NCBI RefSeq assembly: GCF_002260525.1
Contig: NZ_MRYI01000004.1
Span: 1-64,000, forward strand
DNA: 64,000 nucleotides
Reading direction: 5' to 3'
Source: Hahella sp. CCB-MM4
GTDB taxonomy: Bacteria; Pseudomonadota; Gammaproteobacteria; Pseudomonadales; Oleiphilaceae
A program made the position numbers and the translations under genes. Numbering within the stretch: position 1 is the stretch's first letter; the number at the start of each line of letters is the position of its first letter. Shown piece by piece: positions 45,316 through 53,882 of the stretch. The notes under the pieces are model-generated. The model had not been told where the DNA came from, searched no databases, and was given only the letters and a program-made list of their open reading frames with translations.

Positions 45316-46419
45316 CTACTCCGGCACGTATACCTGTTTGGTGACCTCTTCCTTTTTTCCAAAATCCCGCCGGAGTACGCTGGTCTTTCCCTCGGAGTCC
45401 CGATATATCATGGATACCAGCCGTGTTATCCGGTCATTAAATACTGATTTAACGTGAACTTCAAAGTATTCAGAATTGACCTTAAAGTCCTCTGTAGAAA
45501 GCTTTTTCCCCGCCAGGGCTTCCATCGTCAGGAAATCCTCCACTGACTTGAATCCCTTATCCTCTTCTCTCTGACTGATGATGCTTTCAGCCTCATCCTG
45601 CGTCAGATCCGGGATATAGGCCCTTAACACCTTTGCCTTGGCAGTGTTGATATTGATTGAAGCGGTGGAATTCGGCAGCACTACCACAAGATCCTTGAGT
45701 TCATCAAAAGTCTCCTTGGTCATTCCGTCAATCAGCCACAATTCCGACAAATCGTTAAAGTAGGTATTCGCTGTTCTATAAGGCGGATCCTTTAGCAGGT
45801 ATGTCTCGTCCTCCGCCCCTTTCAACTGGTATATCTGATCGTCGGTATCGATCCAGTCCACAAACTTCTCAACCGTCAGATCCGGATTAATCTCATCCAG
45901 ACTTTCCAGAAGCCGCTGAAAGCGTTCAACGGCAGCTTTGCTGACCAGGCTCGTATCATCTTTATTGGTCACAAGACTGTTGATATTGAATCTGCCGGTA
46001 AGGTCATCAATCTGCCCCTGTATCCCCACATTCGTGTCTACAGGAATTTGAATGGCATACTGGCCCCAGGGTTCGTCTTCCATATCATATTCATGATCAA
46101 CCAGAGCCTTGTCCTTCTGATCATTATCCCAGTCCTGCTTCAGAATCACCCGTGCATAGGTCTCAGCGGCGATACTATACTGCCGGCCCTGGTCCTGGCC
46201 GAGGATATTGGAGGTTCGGCGTATATCGATGTAATGTTCCGAGAACATCCCTGCCACCAGCAAAGAGACCAGTGCCACCACAAATATCACGATCAACGCT
46301 GCCATTCCGGACTGGCGATAAAAACCTGCAATACTGGCTGCTTTTGAAAAAAAGGCGCTATCGTCGGTAATCGACTTGCCTTTCTTTCGCATCTTCAGAG
46401 GGCCAGACAACAAAATCAC
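45316..46419 (-). CDS. gspK: Type II secretion minor pseudopilin GspK
   Basis: A 367-residue GspK, the large tip pseudopilin. The prepilin region GFYRQSG|MAALIVIFVVALVS lacks Glu5, as usual for GspK, and the alpha-domain with NINTAKAKVLRAYIPDL is present. I start at a GTG at 46419, overlapping the gspJ stop by 4 bp, so the leader is about 38 residues; an ATG at 46392 shortens it to 29. Either is long compared with the usual 6-10. It caps the pseudopilus together with GspI and GspJ. Confidence 0.92.
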   Translation of the reverse strand: MILLSGPLKMRKKGKSITDDSAFFSKAASIAGFYRQSGMAALIVIFVVALVSLLVAGMFSEHYIDIRRTSNILGQDQGRQYSIAAETYARVILKQDWDNDQKDKALVDHEYDMEDEPWGQYAIQIPVDTNVGIQGQIDDLTGRFNINSLVTNKDDTSLVSKAAVERFQRLLESLDEINPDLTVEKFVDWIDTDDQIYQLKGAEDETYLLKDPPYRTANTYFNDLSELWLIDGMTKETFDELKDLVVVLPNSTASININTAKAKVLRAYIPDLTQDEAESIISQREEDKGFKSVEDFLTMEALAGKKLSTEDFKVNSEYFEVHVKSVFNDRITRLVSMIYRDSEGKTSVLRRDFGKKEEVTKQVYVPE

Positions 46420-47306
46420 TTGATCTTATCTCCGGGGTCTTTAGAGTCACCGCCGCCAGGATCATCTCTTCCTGAGCCTGAATCATTTCCCTTATCCGAA
46501 TCCACGACAACAGGCATTGAAGCTCCAGCGATGTAGTATAACCGGCGAATATGACCGAACATTTTATGTGTAAATTCAAATTCAACCGCTTTGGGCAGAG
46601 CATGGTAAGGATCTGATTCTGAGTTCACCAACTGGGCCTGCGGTGGCCACTGCTCGCTCCACTCATTGTCGTTATCCAGGAAGCGGAACTTAACGTCTTC
46701 CACACTTTCCATCAGTTTCTGGCGCAACGGTTTACTATCCTGAGCCCGGTCAAGTACATCCCAGTAAACCCGGTAGAGATCATCTTCTTCCATCTCGTAA
46801 CTGACGCGCTGCAGCTGACTCCTGGGTAATACCTCAGTATCCTCGTCCATCAGGGCCAACAGGGACTTGGGATCACGCCAGCCCGTTCTGGTGAACTCCA
46901 CCAGAGATAGGGCATTCAAATTGCTGAGTGCGTAAAACTCATCGCCATATTCTCCCCGCACACTCCTGGCCACCACCTGACTGATATCGTATTCAATAAT
47001 TCGCTGACTTTTCTGCAACTGCTCCAGGATCTCGCCCCGGTCCTCGGTGGAGTTTTTGGTCCTTACCCCCTGATTCAAGAGATAGAAGGCACCTGTCCCC
47101 AACATGGCGGTAATGGTTATGGCGATGAGGATTTCCAGCAGTGTAAAGCCCCTCATGGAGTGGGCTGGTCCTGAGCCGTATTCTGCTGAAGAAGAACACC
47201 CTTTAGTTATCTCTGTACAGTTAGCAATCTCTGTGCAATTAGCCATCTCGGTACAGTTAGCCATCTCTGTGCAATTAGTCATCTCTGTACAATCCTGGCG
47301 ACTCAT
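46416..47306 (-). CDS. gspJ: Type II secretion minor pseudopilin GspJ with very long repeat leader
   Basis: A 296-residue GspJ. The prepilin site is MRG|FTLLEILIAITI, with Glu5, at residue 53-54. The ATG at 47306 overlaps the gspI stop as ATGA, so translation of the whole frame is likely. The 53-residue leader holds five 18-bp repeats read as NCTEMA-type hexapeptides. An internal ATG at 47156 would give a 3-residue leader but has no ribosome site at good distance. The tail ends in an acidic Gly/Asp-rich run. GspJ joins GspI and GspK at the pseudopilus tip. Confidence 0.88.
   Translation of the reverse strand: MSRQDCTEMTNCTEMANCTEMANCTEIANCTEITKGCSSSAEYGSGPAHSMRGFTLLEILIAITITAMLGTGAFYLLNQGVRTKNSTEDRGEILEQLQKSQRIIEYDISQVVARSVRGEYGDEFYALSNLNALSLVEFTRTGWRDPKSLLALMDEDTEVLPRSQLQRVSYEMEEDDLYRVYWDVLDRAQDSKPLRQKLMESVEDVKFRFLDNDNEWSEQWPPQAQLVNSESDPYHALPKAVEFEFTHKMFGHIRRLYYIAGASMPVVVDSDKGNDSGSGRDDPGGGDSKDPGDKIK
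47209..47298. repeat. 18-bp repeat, five copies, in the gspJ leader
   Basis: Units at 47209, 47227, 47245, 47263 and 47281, alternating two variants, so pairs were probably duplicated as 36-mers. Repeat length is a multiple of three and stays in frame, encoding Cys-Thr-Glu-rich hexapeptides before the prepilin cut site. Confidence 0.9.
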
Positions 47307-47734
47307 GGCGCACCGATAAAGCTGGTCACTGTCGTGACGGGTTTGACATTGATATTGTCAGACATATATACGTTGACACTGACCTCTACCCGACGCATTA
47401 ACGGGTTGGGCGTATTGATGATGGCTTCCTTGATCTGCCAGTGACGACCGGCATAGTCCAGATCTTCCTTCTTCTCACCGGCCTTGGGAAACTCATTCAT
47501 GATGAGGATTTCATTGACCCTGTTTTCCGCAATCCAGTTTCCGAAGGTCTTTTCCTCAAGTCGCTCCTGTTGATGAAGCACTTGAGACATGCCGCTCATC
47601 AAAGCCGTGGCGCTGATGGCAAAGATAAGCAAAGCCACCAGGACTTCCAGCAGAGTGAATCCACTTTGATCCGCCAGGAGAGCAAATCTCCTTTGGCCAG
47701 ACAATCGCCTGAATCCTCTTTGATCAGGCATCAT
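47303..47734 (-). CDS. gspI: Type II secretion minor pseudopilin GspI
   Basis: A 143-residue GspI. Prepilin cleavage is in DQSG|FTLLEVLVALLIFAISA, leader 25 residues. The leader reads as three related nonapeptide blocks (DQRGFRRLS, GQRRFALLA, DQSGFTLLE), so the area just before and over the cut site was duplicated. The C-terminal part with WQIKEAIINTPNPLMRRVEVSV is typical. It overlaps gspH by 11 bp and gspJ by 4 bp. GspI nucleates the tip complex. Confidence 0.92.
   Translation of the reverse strand: MMPDQRGFRRLSGQRRFALLADQSGFTLLEVLVALLIFAISATALMSGMSQVLHQQERLEEKTFGNWIAENRVNEILIMNEFPKAGEKKEDLDYAGRHWQIKEAIINTPNPLMRRVEVSVNVYMSDNINVKPVTTVTSFIGAP
47645..47725. repeat. 27-bp degenerate repeat, three copies, in the gspI leader
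   Basis: Each 27-bp unit encodes a nonapeptide resembling DQSGFTLLE; only the last contains the complete prepilin cleavage site. Confidence 0.65.
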
Positions 47735-48293
47735 CCTGAGGCTCCACTAGAGAAATTCCATTCAGACCGTCCGAGGAGAGCGTGTACTTCAGGTCTTCGC
47801 CTTGCTTGATTTTCAGGGTCAAGGTGAAAGGTGTGCTCTCACCACTGGACAAAAACATAATCTGGGGCAGGAATTGTGGTTTGGTTGACTGGCCAGTCTG
47901 CTTCAGTTTGAATTCCTTGTTCAACTCACTGAAATCCAGCTCCATCCAGTCAGGAAAGGTTCGAGCCTTGAGGAAGTCCTGTGGCAGCTCTTCCCACTTC
48001 AACTCCTCTTCATTCAACGCCTTGAATTCGTAACCTTCTTCATCAATCCGAACACCAATCTCCACATTCTGGAAGACGGCTTCCTCCTGTGTGAGCTGCA
48101 GAATAGCGAGAAGTTTTCTGGATTCATTCTCCAACATCCGGTGTTCTTTATTGCCGCCGACGACCAGCGTCGCCATGCTGACCACCATTCCGATAATCAG
48201 CATGACCACCAGGATCTCAATGAGGGTAAACCCTCTTTGTGAGAATGAGCTGTTCCTTTTACCTATGGTGGTCATATCTGAATCGGCGGTCAT
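47724..48293 (-). CDS. gspH: Type II secretion minor pseudopilin GspH
   Basis: A 189-residue GspH. Prepilin site SQRG|FTLIEILVVMLIIGMV with Glu5; leader 21 residues. The start region is duplicated: two 18-bp units each carry the same ATGACC, so either of two ATGs (48293 or 48275) may be used, and the ribosome site is weak for both. The body has a beta-rich head. It follows gspG by 14 bp. GspH links the tip to the GspG filament. Confidence 0.9.
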   Translation of the reverse strand: MTADSDMTTIGKRNSSFSQRGFTLIEILVVMLIIGMVVSMATLVVGGNKEHRMLENESRKLLAILQLTQEEAVFQNVEIGVRIDEEGYEFKALNEEELKWEELPQDFLKARTFPDWMELDFSELNKEFKLKQTGQSTKPQFLPQIMFLSSGESTPFTLTLKIKQGEDLKYTLSSDGLNGISLVEPQDDA

Positions 48294-48305
48294 ATCTGCA
48301 TCAAA
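48270..48305. repeat. 18-bp repeat, two copies, over the gspH start
   Basis: Units at 48270 and 48288 share GGTCATATCTG, duplicating the minus-strand start codon and its near context. Confidence 0.7.
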
Positions 48306-48307
48306 TC

Positions 48308-48832
48308 TTATTCGACGTTCCAGTTGCCGACATCGGCATCATAGCCTTCGCCGCCATCCTGACCGTCAGCACCTTGGGAATAGACATCAAAAGGTCCATT
48401 CACCCCCGGGCTGATATAAACGTAGTCACGATCCCATGGGTCTTTGGGCAGACGCTGGATGTAACCGTCCGAATTCCAGTTCTTCGCTTCAGGAAAACCT
48501 GAAGGCTTGGTGACCAGAGCCTGCAGTCCCTGTTCAGTGCTTGGGTAGCTGAAGTTGTCCAGCTTATATAGATCCAGGGCGTTTGACAGCGTGCGGACAT
48601 CCTGCTTGGCCACCGTCACTTTGGCCTGATCGGTACGGCCCAGTATCTGTGGCGCAATGGCTGCAACCAGCATCCCCAGGATAACCAGAACCACCATGAT
48701 TTCGATCAAGGTAAAACCTGATGATTTTTCCTTAGTGGATGCCAGGCTTTTCATAAATGACGGGCTTTTTATAGATGACGGGCTCTTCATGAATGGCAAG
48801 CTCCCAGACTTCTTCCGCTGTAAATTGTTCAT
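48308..48832 (-). CDS. gspG: Type II secretion major pseudopilin GspG
   Basis: A 174-residue major pseudopilin. Cleavage in KSSG|FTLIEIMVVLVILGMLVAA, with Glu5; the mature part has the GspG marks PSTEQGLQALV, PWDRDYVYISPG and a DGGEGYDADVGNW calcium-loop region. The leader is 39 residues with KSPSSI-KSPSFM-KS repeats. An RBS (AGAGGA, 5-7 nt before ATG 48832) supports translation of the full leader; no such site precedes the internal ATGs. Mature GspG forms the piston filament. Confidence 0.95.
   Translation of the reverse strand: MNNLQRKKSGSLPFMKSPSSIKSPSFMKSLASTKEKSSGFTLIEIMVVLVILGMLVAAIAPQILGRTDQAKVTVAKQDVRTLSNALDLYKLDNFSYPSTEQGLQALVTKPSGFPEAKNWNSDGYIQRLPKDPWDRDYVYISPGVNGPFDVYSQGADGQDGGEGYDADVGNWNVE
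48745..48798. repeat. 18-bp repeat, three copies, in the gspG leader
   Basis: Units at 48745, 48763 and 48781 with core GGCTTTTCATnnATGACG (plus strand). They keep frame and encode the KSP/FMK-type hexapeptides of the GspG leader. Confidence 0.8.
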
Positions 48833-48901
48833 GCATTTCCTCTCGATTCAAATCAGATTATCGTTATATCCTTGCCCCGGCCGCTCGCCTTGATTCAGGC
48901 T

Positions 48902-50116
48902 TTATCCGACCAGGTTGCTCATGCTGAGAATCGGCAACATGATTGCCATCACAATGATCAGCACCACGCCCCCCATCAGCAGGAGCATTAGCGGTTCAAA
49001 CAGACCGATCAACGTTGCCACTTTACTTTGTAAATCGCTTTCCTGGCTGGCGGCAGTACGTTCCAGCATGTCGGCCAGCTCGCCACTGGCTTCCCCGGAA
49101 GCGATCATGTGAATCATCATGGGTGGGAAATAGCCTGTGTGTTCCAAAGACTTGTATAGACTCCCACCTTCTTTTACCTTCTGCGCCGCCTCAGCCACTC
49201 TGGCTTTCAAATATTGATTCCCCAATACTTCACCGGCAATTCTCATCGCGTCCACCAGGGGAACGCCACTGTTGTTGAGAATACTCAATGTACTGGCGAA
49301 TCTTGCGGTATTGATACCTCGGGACATTTTTGCCACAAATGGCAAGTGCAATAACTTGTGGTGCACCTGCATCCGAAACTTATCCTTGGTCATGGCGTAA
49401 CGGAACCCGATACCTGCCACGACAATCAGTCCCACCATGATCAATCCGTAGCTTGCCACCCAGTCGCTCATCGCCAGAATAACCTGGGTCAGAAATGGCA
49501 GTTCCTGACCGTTATTCACAAACACTTTGATGATGTCCGGAACCACGTACCCCAACAGGAAGCCCACAATCGATATGGCCACCACACTGAGGATAATTGG
49601 ATAAATAGCAGCCAGCTGAATCTTTTGCCGACTTTGCTGTCTTTGTTCGGTGTAATCTGCCAGCCGGGTCAGTACCAGATCCAGATGTCCGGCGTGTTCA
49701 CCTGCCGCGACAGTGGAGCGATAAAGTTCGGGGAACGCACTGGGGAACTCGCCAAAACTGTCGGCCAGGGTAAAACCCTCAAGAACCTTGGCCCTGACGG
49801 CCAGCATCATACTGCGAACCTTGGCCTTTTCGCTTTGAGAGGCCACTGCCCCCAGCGCTTCTTCGATCGGAATACCGGATTGGATCAGCGTGGACAACTG
49901 TCGGGTAACCAACGCCAGCTCACTGGCACTAAGGCGCCCTTTCCTGGTGGTACGACCCGCTGACCGGGCTTGTTTTTCTGAGGCAATTTCGACTTCCAGG
50001 GGAGTCCAGCCCTTCTCCCGCAACTGCTGTCGCACCTGCCGTGGACTGTCCGCTTCCCATACGCCCTTTACTGCCTTGCCCTTAACATCTAGGGCCTTGT
50101 AATCAAATGCTGCCAT
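48902..50116 (-). CDS. gspF: Type II secretion inner-membrane platform protein GspF
   Basis: A 404-residue GspF. N-terminal FDYKALDVKGKAVKGVWEAD, then two related T2SSF helical domains with membrane segments near 175-200, 220-245 and 375-398 (LMLLLMGGVVLIIVMAIMLPILSM, quoted by ends LMLL and ILSM). It is the polytopic core on which the GspE ATPase works. It lies 49 bp after gspE and 69 bp before gspG on the minus strand. Confidence 0.95.
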   Translation of the reverse strand: MAAFDYKALDVKGKAVKGVWEADSPRQVRQQLREKGWTPLEVEIASEKQARSAGRTTRKGRLSASELALVTRQLSTLIQSGIPIEEALGAVASQSEKAKVRSMMLAVRAKVLEGFTLADSFGEFPSAFPELYRSTVAAGEHAGHLDLVLTRLADYTEQRQQSRQKIQLAAIYPIILSVVAISIVGFLLGYVVPDIIKVFVNNGQELPFLTQVILAMSDWVASYGLIMVGLIVVAGIGFRYAMTKDKFRMQVHHKLLHLPFVAKMSRGINTARFASTLSILNNSGVPLVDAMRIAGEVLGNQYLKARVAEAAQKVKEGGSLYKSLEHTGYFPPMMIHMIASGEASGELADMLERTAASQESDLQSKVATLIGLFEPLMLLLMGGVVLIIVMAIMLPILSMSNLVG

Positions 50117-50165
50117 GGATGAGTTCTGTTAAACCGTATTTGTGTACATCCCTGCGGGTAATACG

Positions 50166-51728
50166 TTATTCCTTGTGGGTCACACGTACCACTTCCTCCA
50201 CGGAGGTTACCCCGCTGAGGATCTTCCTCACACCATCGGCATGAATGCTCGGGCCTCGATTGCGTGCATTGGCTTCGAGTTCCATTTCCCCCGCCTGTTT
50301 GTGAATAAGGTGGCGGAAGCCTTCATCGACCTCGATAGCCTCATAAATACCGATGCGCCCCCGGTATCCAGTGTGGTTACACTCCTTACACCCGTCCGCA
50401 TGATAGATCTTCGGAGGGTTAGCCGGGTCCACATCCAGGAAATCACACACTTCCTGATCCGGCTCATAAGCTTCTTTACAGTGCTCACATAGAACCCTGA
50501 CCAGTCGCTGTGCCACCACACCAATCATACTGGAGGATATCAGGAATGGCTCCACGCCCATATCGATCAAACGGGTTACGGCCCCTACCGCACTGTTGGT
50601 GTGCAGAGTCGACAGCACCAAGTGACCGGTCAAACTGGCCTGTACGGCAATTTCGGCCGTTTCCAGGTCCCGGATCTCACCAATCATCACAACATCAGGG
50701 TCTTGACGCAGAATGGCCCGCAGTCCTCGGGCGAAGGTCATGTCCACTTTGGTGTTGACCTGGGTCTGGCCGATACCCGGGAGGTTATATTCGATAGGAT
50801 CCTCAACCGTCAGAATATTACGGCTGCGGTCGTTAATGTCAGACAGTCCGGCATAGAGGCTCGTGGTCTTACCGGACCCGGTCGGGCCGGTGACCAGAAT
50901 AATGCCGTGAGGTTTATGGATAAGCTTCTTGATCAGCTTCAGGTCTCTGGGGTTCATCCCCAGTTTTTCCAATTTCAGACGCCCAGCCTGCTTATCCAGC
51001 AAACGTAATACAATTCGCTCTCCATTGGCTGACGGCATGGTGGACACACGAATATCCACTTCCTTACCCCCAACTCTCAGGGAAATACGCCCGTCCTGAG
51101 GAATACGCTTCTCTGCGATATCGAGCCGCGCCATAACCTTGATCCGGGATACCAGGAGCGGAGCGAGAGCACGTTTCGGTTTGACCACTTCTCTCAGTAC
51201 ACCGTCGACCCTGAAACGCACCACCAGGTCACGCTCAAAGGTCTCTATATGTATATCCGAAGCGTTCATTTTTACCGCTTCGGTAAGAATCGCGTTAATC
51301 AGACGGATAATCGGGGCATCGTCTTCCTGTTCCAGAAGGTCCTCTGTTTCAGGTACCGAATCAGCCAGGGACGCCAGATCCATATCATCACCCAGACCTT
51401 CCACCATCTGCATCGCTTCAGCAGAATCATTCTGGTAGGCCTTGGTTATTTCTTCATCGAACTGACCATCGTCTATCTGCCGGAACTCACATTGTCCTCT
51501 GACAAAACGATTAACCTCGGCAAATATCTGAGGCTTCAACGCCCTCTTGTAGTAAACCACCTGATGCTGCTCAGCATCCGGCTGGCTTACAAATACCCCG
51601 TGGCGCTTGGCAAAAGAGAAAGGAATCCGATACGCCGCGTGGTCACGCGATCCTTGCATAGGAGGACTTTCTTCCTCTTCCAGGGTTGGGATGCTCTCTT
51701 CCGTGTCTATGACCTGAGTACTGTTCAT
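50166..51728 (-). CDS. gspE: Type II secretion ATPase GspE
   Basis: A 520-residue ATPase that powers pseudopilus assembly from the cytoplasm. Walker A GPTGSGKTT (281-289), an Asp-box ILTVEDPIEY, Walker B-like DVVMIGEIRDLETAEIA, and a His box TGHLVLSTLHTN. Close to the C-terminus a tetracysteine zinc motif (LCEHC ... GCKECNHTGYRGR) is intact. First gene of the minus-strand gspEFGHIJKLM run. It is divergent from gspC. Confidence 0.96.
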   Translation of the reverse strand: MNSTQVIDTEESIPTLEEEESPPMQGSRDHAAYRIPFSFAKRHGVFVSQPDAEQHQVVYYKRALKPQIFAEVNRFVRGQCEFRQIDDGQFDEEITKAYQNDSAEAMQMVEGLGDDMDLASLADSVPETEDLLEQEDDAPIIRLINAILTEAVKMNASDIHIETFERDLVVRFRVDGVLREVVKPKRALAPLLVSRIKVMARLDIAEKRIPQDGRISLRVGGKEVDIRVSTMPSANGERIVLRLLDKQAGRLKLEKLGMNPRDLKLIKKLIHKPHGIILVTGPTGSGKTTSLYAGLSDINDRSRNILTVEDPIEYNLPGIGQTQVNTKVDMTFARGLRAILRQDPDVVMIGEIRDLETAEIAVQASLTGHLVLSTLHTNSAVGAVTRLIDMGVEPFLISSSMIGVVAQRLVRVLCEHCKEAYEPDQEVCDFLDVDPANPPKIYHADGCKECNHTGYRGRIGIYEAIEVDEGFRHLIHKQAGEMELEANARNRGPSIHADGVRKILSGVTSVEEVVRVTHKE

Positions 51729-52177
51729 GTTCGGATTTCTTTCAGTCTTGCGTGTTTGAAATTCAATGTTTTAAAACGTTTAAAACTTGAGGCCAAGTCA
51801 GGCTATGCAATCTACTTTAAGTTTTCAGAGGATTCCAGCATGTTTGCCACAATACAGATGACCTTAACTTACTGTAATAAACAGTAGTTTACCTGCCTGA
51901 TCAGGAATATTCCCGCCACCTCTGCTTTTGGCCATATATCCCTATTGTCGCGCAAACCGGCCGATCATGGGTAATCACAGCCCATGAATATCCTGTAATC
52001 ATCAGCGCTCTCCACCACCGTGAGGCCTGGGACAAGCGTTTGAGAGAGCAAAGATTTTGGCCTTTTATGCACATTCTCTCAAAGGATCTCTTTATTTTTA
52101 ACAGGAATCGGGCAAAATGAGTCCGCGCCGCTTTAACGCTGTTTACCCAGATTGTTTACCCGAAATATGGAATTATC
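51729..52177. promoter_or_regulatory. Divergent gspE/gspC intergenic region
   Basis: 449 bp without a gene. It must hold both promoters of the split T2SS locus. Visible elements: ACTGT-aataa-ACAGT near 51870, and a 9-bp perfect inverted repeat TTTGAGAGA/TCTCTCAAA (52039-52047, 52075-52083) with a 27-nt loop, about 95 bp before gspC. Either could be an operator. Confidence 0.45.
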
Positions 52178-52948
52178 GTGAACCAGGAAGCATTACAACA
52201 GTCACTGCCTCGAATTGCCACCATTCTGATTGTCGTTCTGGCTGCGACATTTATAGGGCTGCGCGCATACGGTTTCTGGCAGGACTACCAATCCATGGAT
52301 CGGGAAGTGAATGTAAAGCCCTCACAGGTCTCAGCGGCACAGCAAGATCGCCCCATATCTTCTCTGGTGGCATTGAATCTGTTCGGATTCAAGAGTGAAA
52401 AACCGGAAGCCAAAGTAGAAGCCACGGAAAACCTTCCGGAAACCAATCTTAAACTGACACTTCGTGGAGTTTCCGCCACAGAAAAAGACTCGATTGGGGG
52501 AGCCCTGGTCGAAGGTCCAGATCGGCAGACGGAATTCTTTAAGATTGGGGACAGCATGCCGGGCAATGCGGTACTCCATTCTGTATACGCTAACCGGGTG
52601 GTGCTGGACAGAAAGGGCAAACTTGAAAATCTGTTTTTTCCTGAAGAATATGATGCCTCCGCATTTCAGGCCTTTAACTCTTCCTCATCCGAACCCGATG
52701 ATGGTTACGTTGAACCACCCTTTGAGGAGCCGGAATATCCAGAGCCGCAATATGTGGAACCGGAATACCCCGAACCCCAATACGTTGAACCGGATTATAG
52801 CGGCGCACCCCAGGAAGCATTTGACCCCGGCGCAGTACCCGATGACGCAGCGCCCGAGCTGAACGGACTCGACGAGCAACGACGCGAGGAGATCCGCAAT
52901 CGCCTTCAGCAGCTAAGAGAGCAAATTCGCCAACAAAACAACGGCTAA
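52178..52948 (+). CDS. gspC: GspC-like type II secretion protein without PDZ domain
   Basis: A 256-residue protein with one membrane helix (about 13-33, ATILIVVLAATFIGL) and a GspC homology region: SLVALNLFGF, LTLRGVSATEKDSIGGALVEGP, FFKIGDSMPGNAVLHSVYANRVVLDRKGKLE (quoted in part), the HR fold that contacts GspD. A PDZ domain, usual in GspC, is absent. In its place are two EPEYPEPQYV decapeptides and a Gln/Arg-rich C-terminal helix. GTG start at 52178 with a weak site. It is divergent from gspE, and no gspD follows. The call is firm for HR; the tail is unusual. Confidence 0.85.
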   Translation: MNQEALQQSLPRIATILIVVLAATFIGLRAYGFWQDYQSMDREVNVKPSQVSAAQQDRPISSLVALNLFGFKSEKPEAKVEATENLPETNLKLTLRGVSATEKDSIGGALVEGPDRQTEFFKIGDSMPGNAVLHSVYANRVVLDRKGKLENLFFPEEYDASAFQAFNSSSSEPDDGYVEPPFEEPEYPEPQYVEPEYPEPQYVEPDYSGAPQEAFDPGAVPDDAAPELNGLDEQRREEIRNRLQQLREQIRQQNNG

Positions 52949-53099
52949 CTTATTGTTATTCATAGGGAACAAGCCCTCTTCACAACGTTTGCTTACATTG
53001 CTTAACAAATCTCTGTCCACTCCCCTCAACTAAGCATCCTATACTCCATAAAAAGAACCCTTTTCTTTATCATGGAGAGTTCAGGGGGCCCCGTCGCGA

Positions 53100-53765
53100 A
53101 TGCTGTCGTTAAAAAGTTTGCGAGCCAAAACCATTATTGTCATGTTTGCCTGCTGGACCGTCCTAGCCTCTGCGGCATTCGAAATTTCGCTTCAGGTTTT
53201 GTCTCGCGTCGAAAAAGAGTTTGGTAGTCCAGCCCGTGACCGCCTTGAACGCTGGCAGCACCTCCTCAACTCACCCAAAACCCTTCCTGAAGATAAGAAG
53301 TTGATTCTGGTGAATTCCTTCTTCAATCAGACAGACTTCATATCCGACATGGAGCACTGGGGACGAGAGGACTACTGGGCAACTCCCATGGAATTTCTCA
53401 TCACCAATGGCGGGGATTGCGAAGATTATTCAATCGCCAAATATTTTGCCCTGAGGGAACTGGGGGTATCTGACGAAAAACTCAGAATCACCTACGTAAA
53501 GGCCTTGAGGCTAAACCAGGCTCACATGGTTCTCGCCTATTACCCGGAACCCGATGCGGAACCTCTCATCCTCGACAATCTCATCAAAGACATAAAACCC
53601 GGCTCACAACGCGACGACCTCTACCCCATCTACAGCTTTAACGGCGACGGCCTCTGGCTTTCCAAACAACGGGGCCTGGGCAAGAAAGTCGGGCAATCTT
53701 CCAAGCTCAGCCAGTGGAATGAGCTGAATGAAAGGCTGTTGAAGCAGTTGCAGGCGAGTCTCTAG
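53100..53765 (+). CDS. LapG-like periplasmic cysteine protease (BTLCP family)
   Basis: A 221-residue exported transglutaminase-like cysteine peptidase. Signal near residues 12-26 (IVMFACWTVLASAA). Catalytic triad seen: Cys107 in GGDCEDYSIAKYFAL, His142 in QAHMVLAYY, Asp159 in LILDNL. LapG cuts the N-terminal retention module of LapA-type adhesins at a TAAG site and is held back by LapD when c-di-GMP is high. No LapD-like gene is near. It follows gspC by 151 bp on the same strand, an unexpected neighbour for a T2SS gene. A giant surface protein lies 3.6 kb away. Confidence 0.88.
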   Translation: MLSLKSLRAKTIIVMFACWTVLASAAFEISLQVLSRVEKEFGSPARDRLERWQHLLNSPKTLPEDKKLILVNSFFNQTDFISDMEHWGREDYWATPMEFLITNGGDCEDYSIAKYFALRELGVSDEKLRITYVKALRLNQAHMVLAYYPEPDAEPLILDNLIKDIKPGSQRDDLYPIYSFNGDGLWLSKQRGLGKKVGQSSKLSQWNELNERLLKQLQASL

Positions 53766-53882
53766 AATTCCATTGGGCAGATTTAGCAATGAACCTAAGC
53801 CCAAATTGATAAAGAGCCCAGATATGAACTCTGCCCTTAACCTTAACAACTTATTCTATTGAGCCCCTATACTTTCAGCCTA

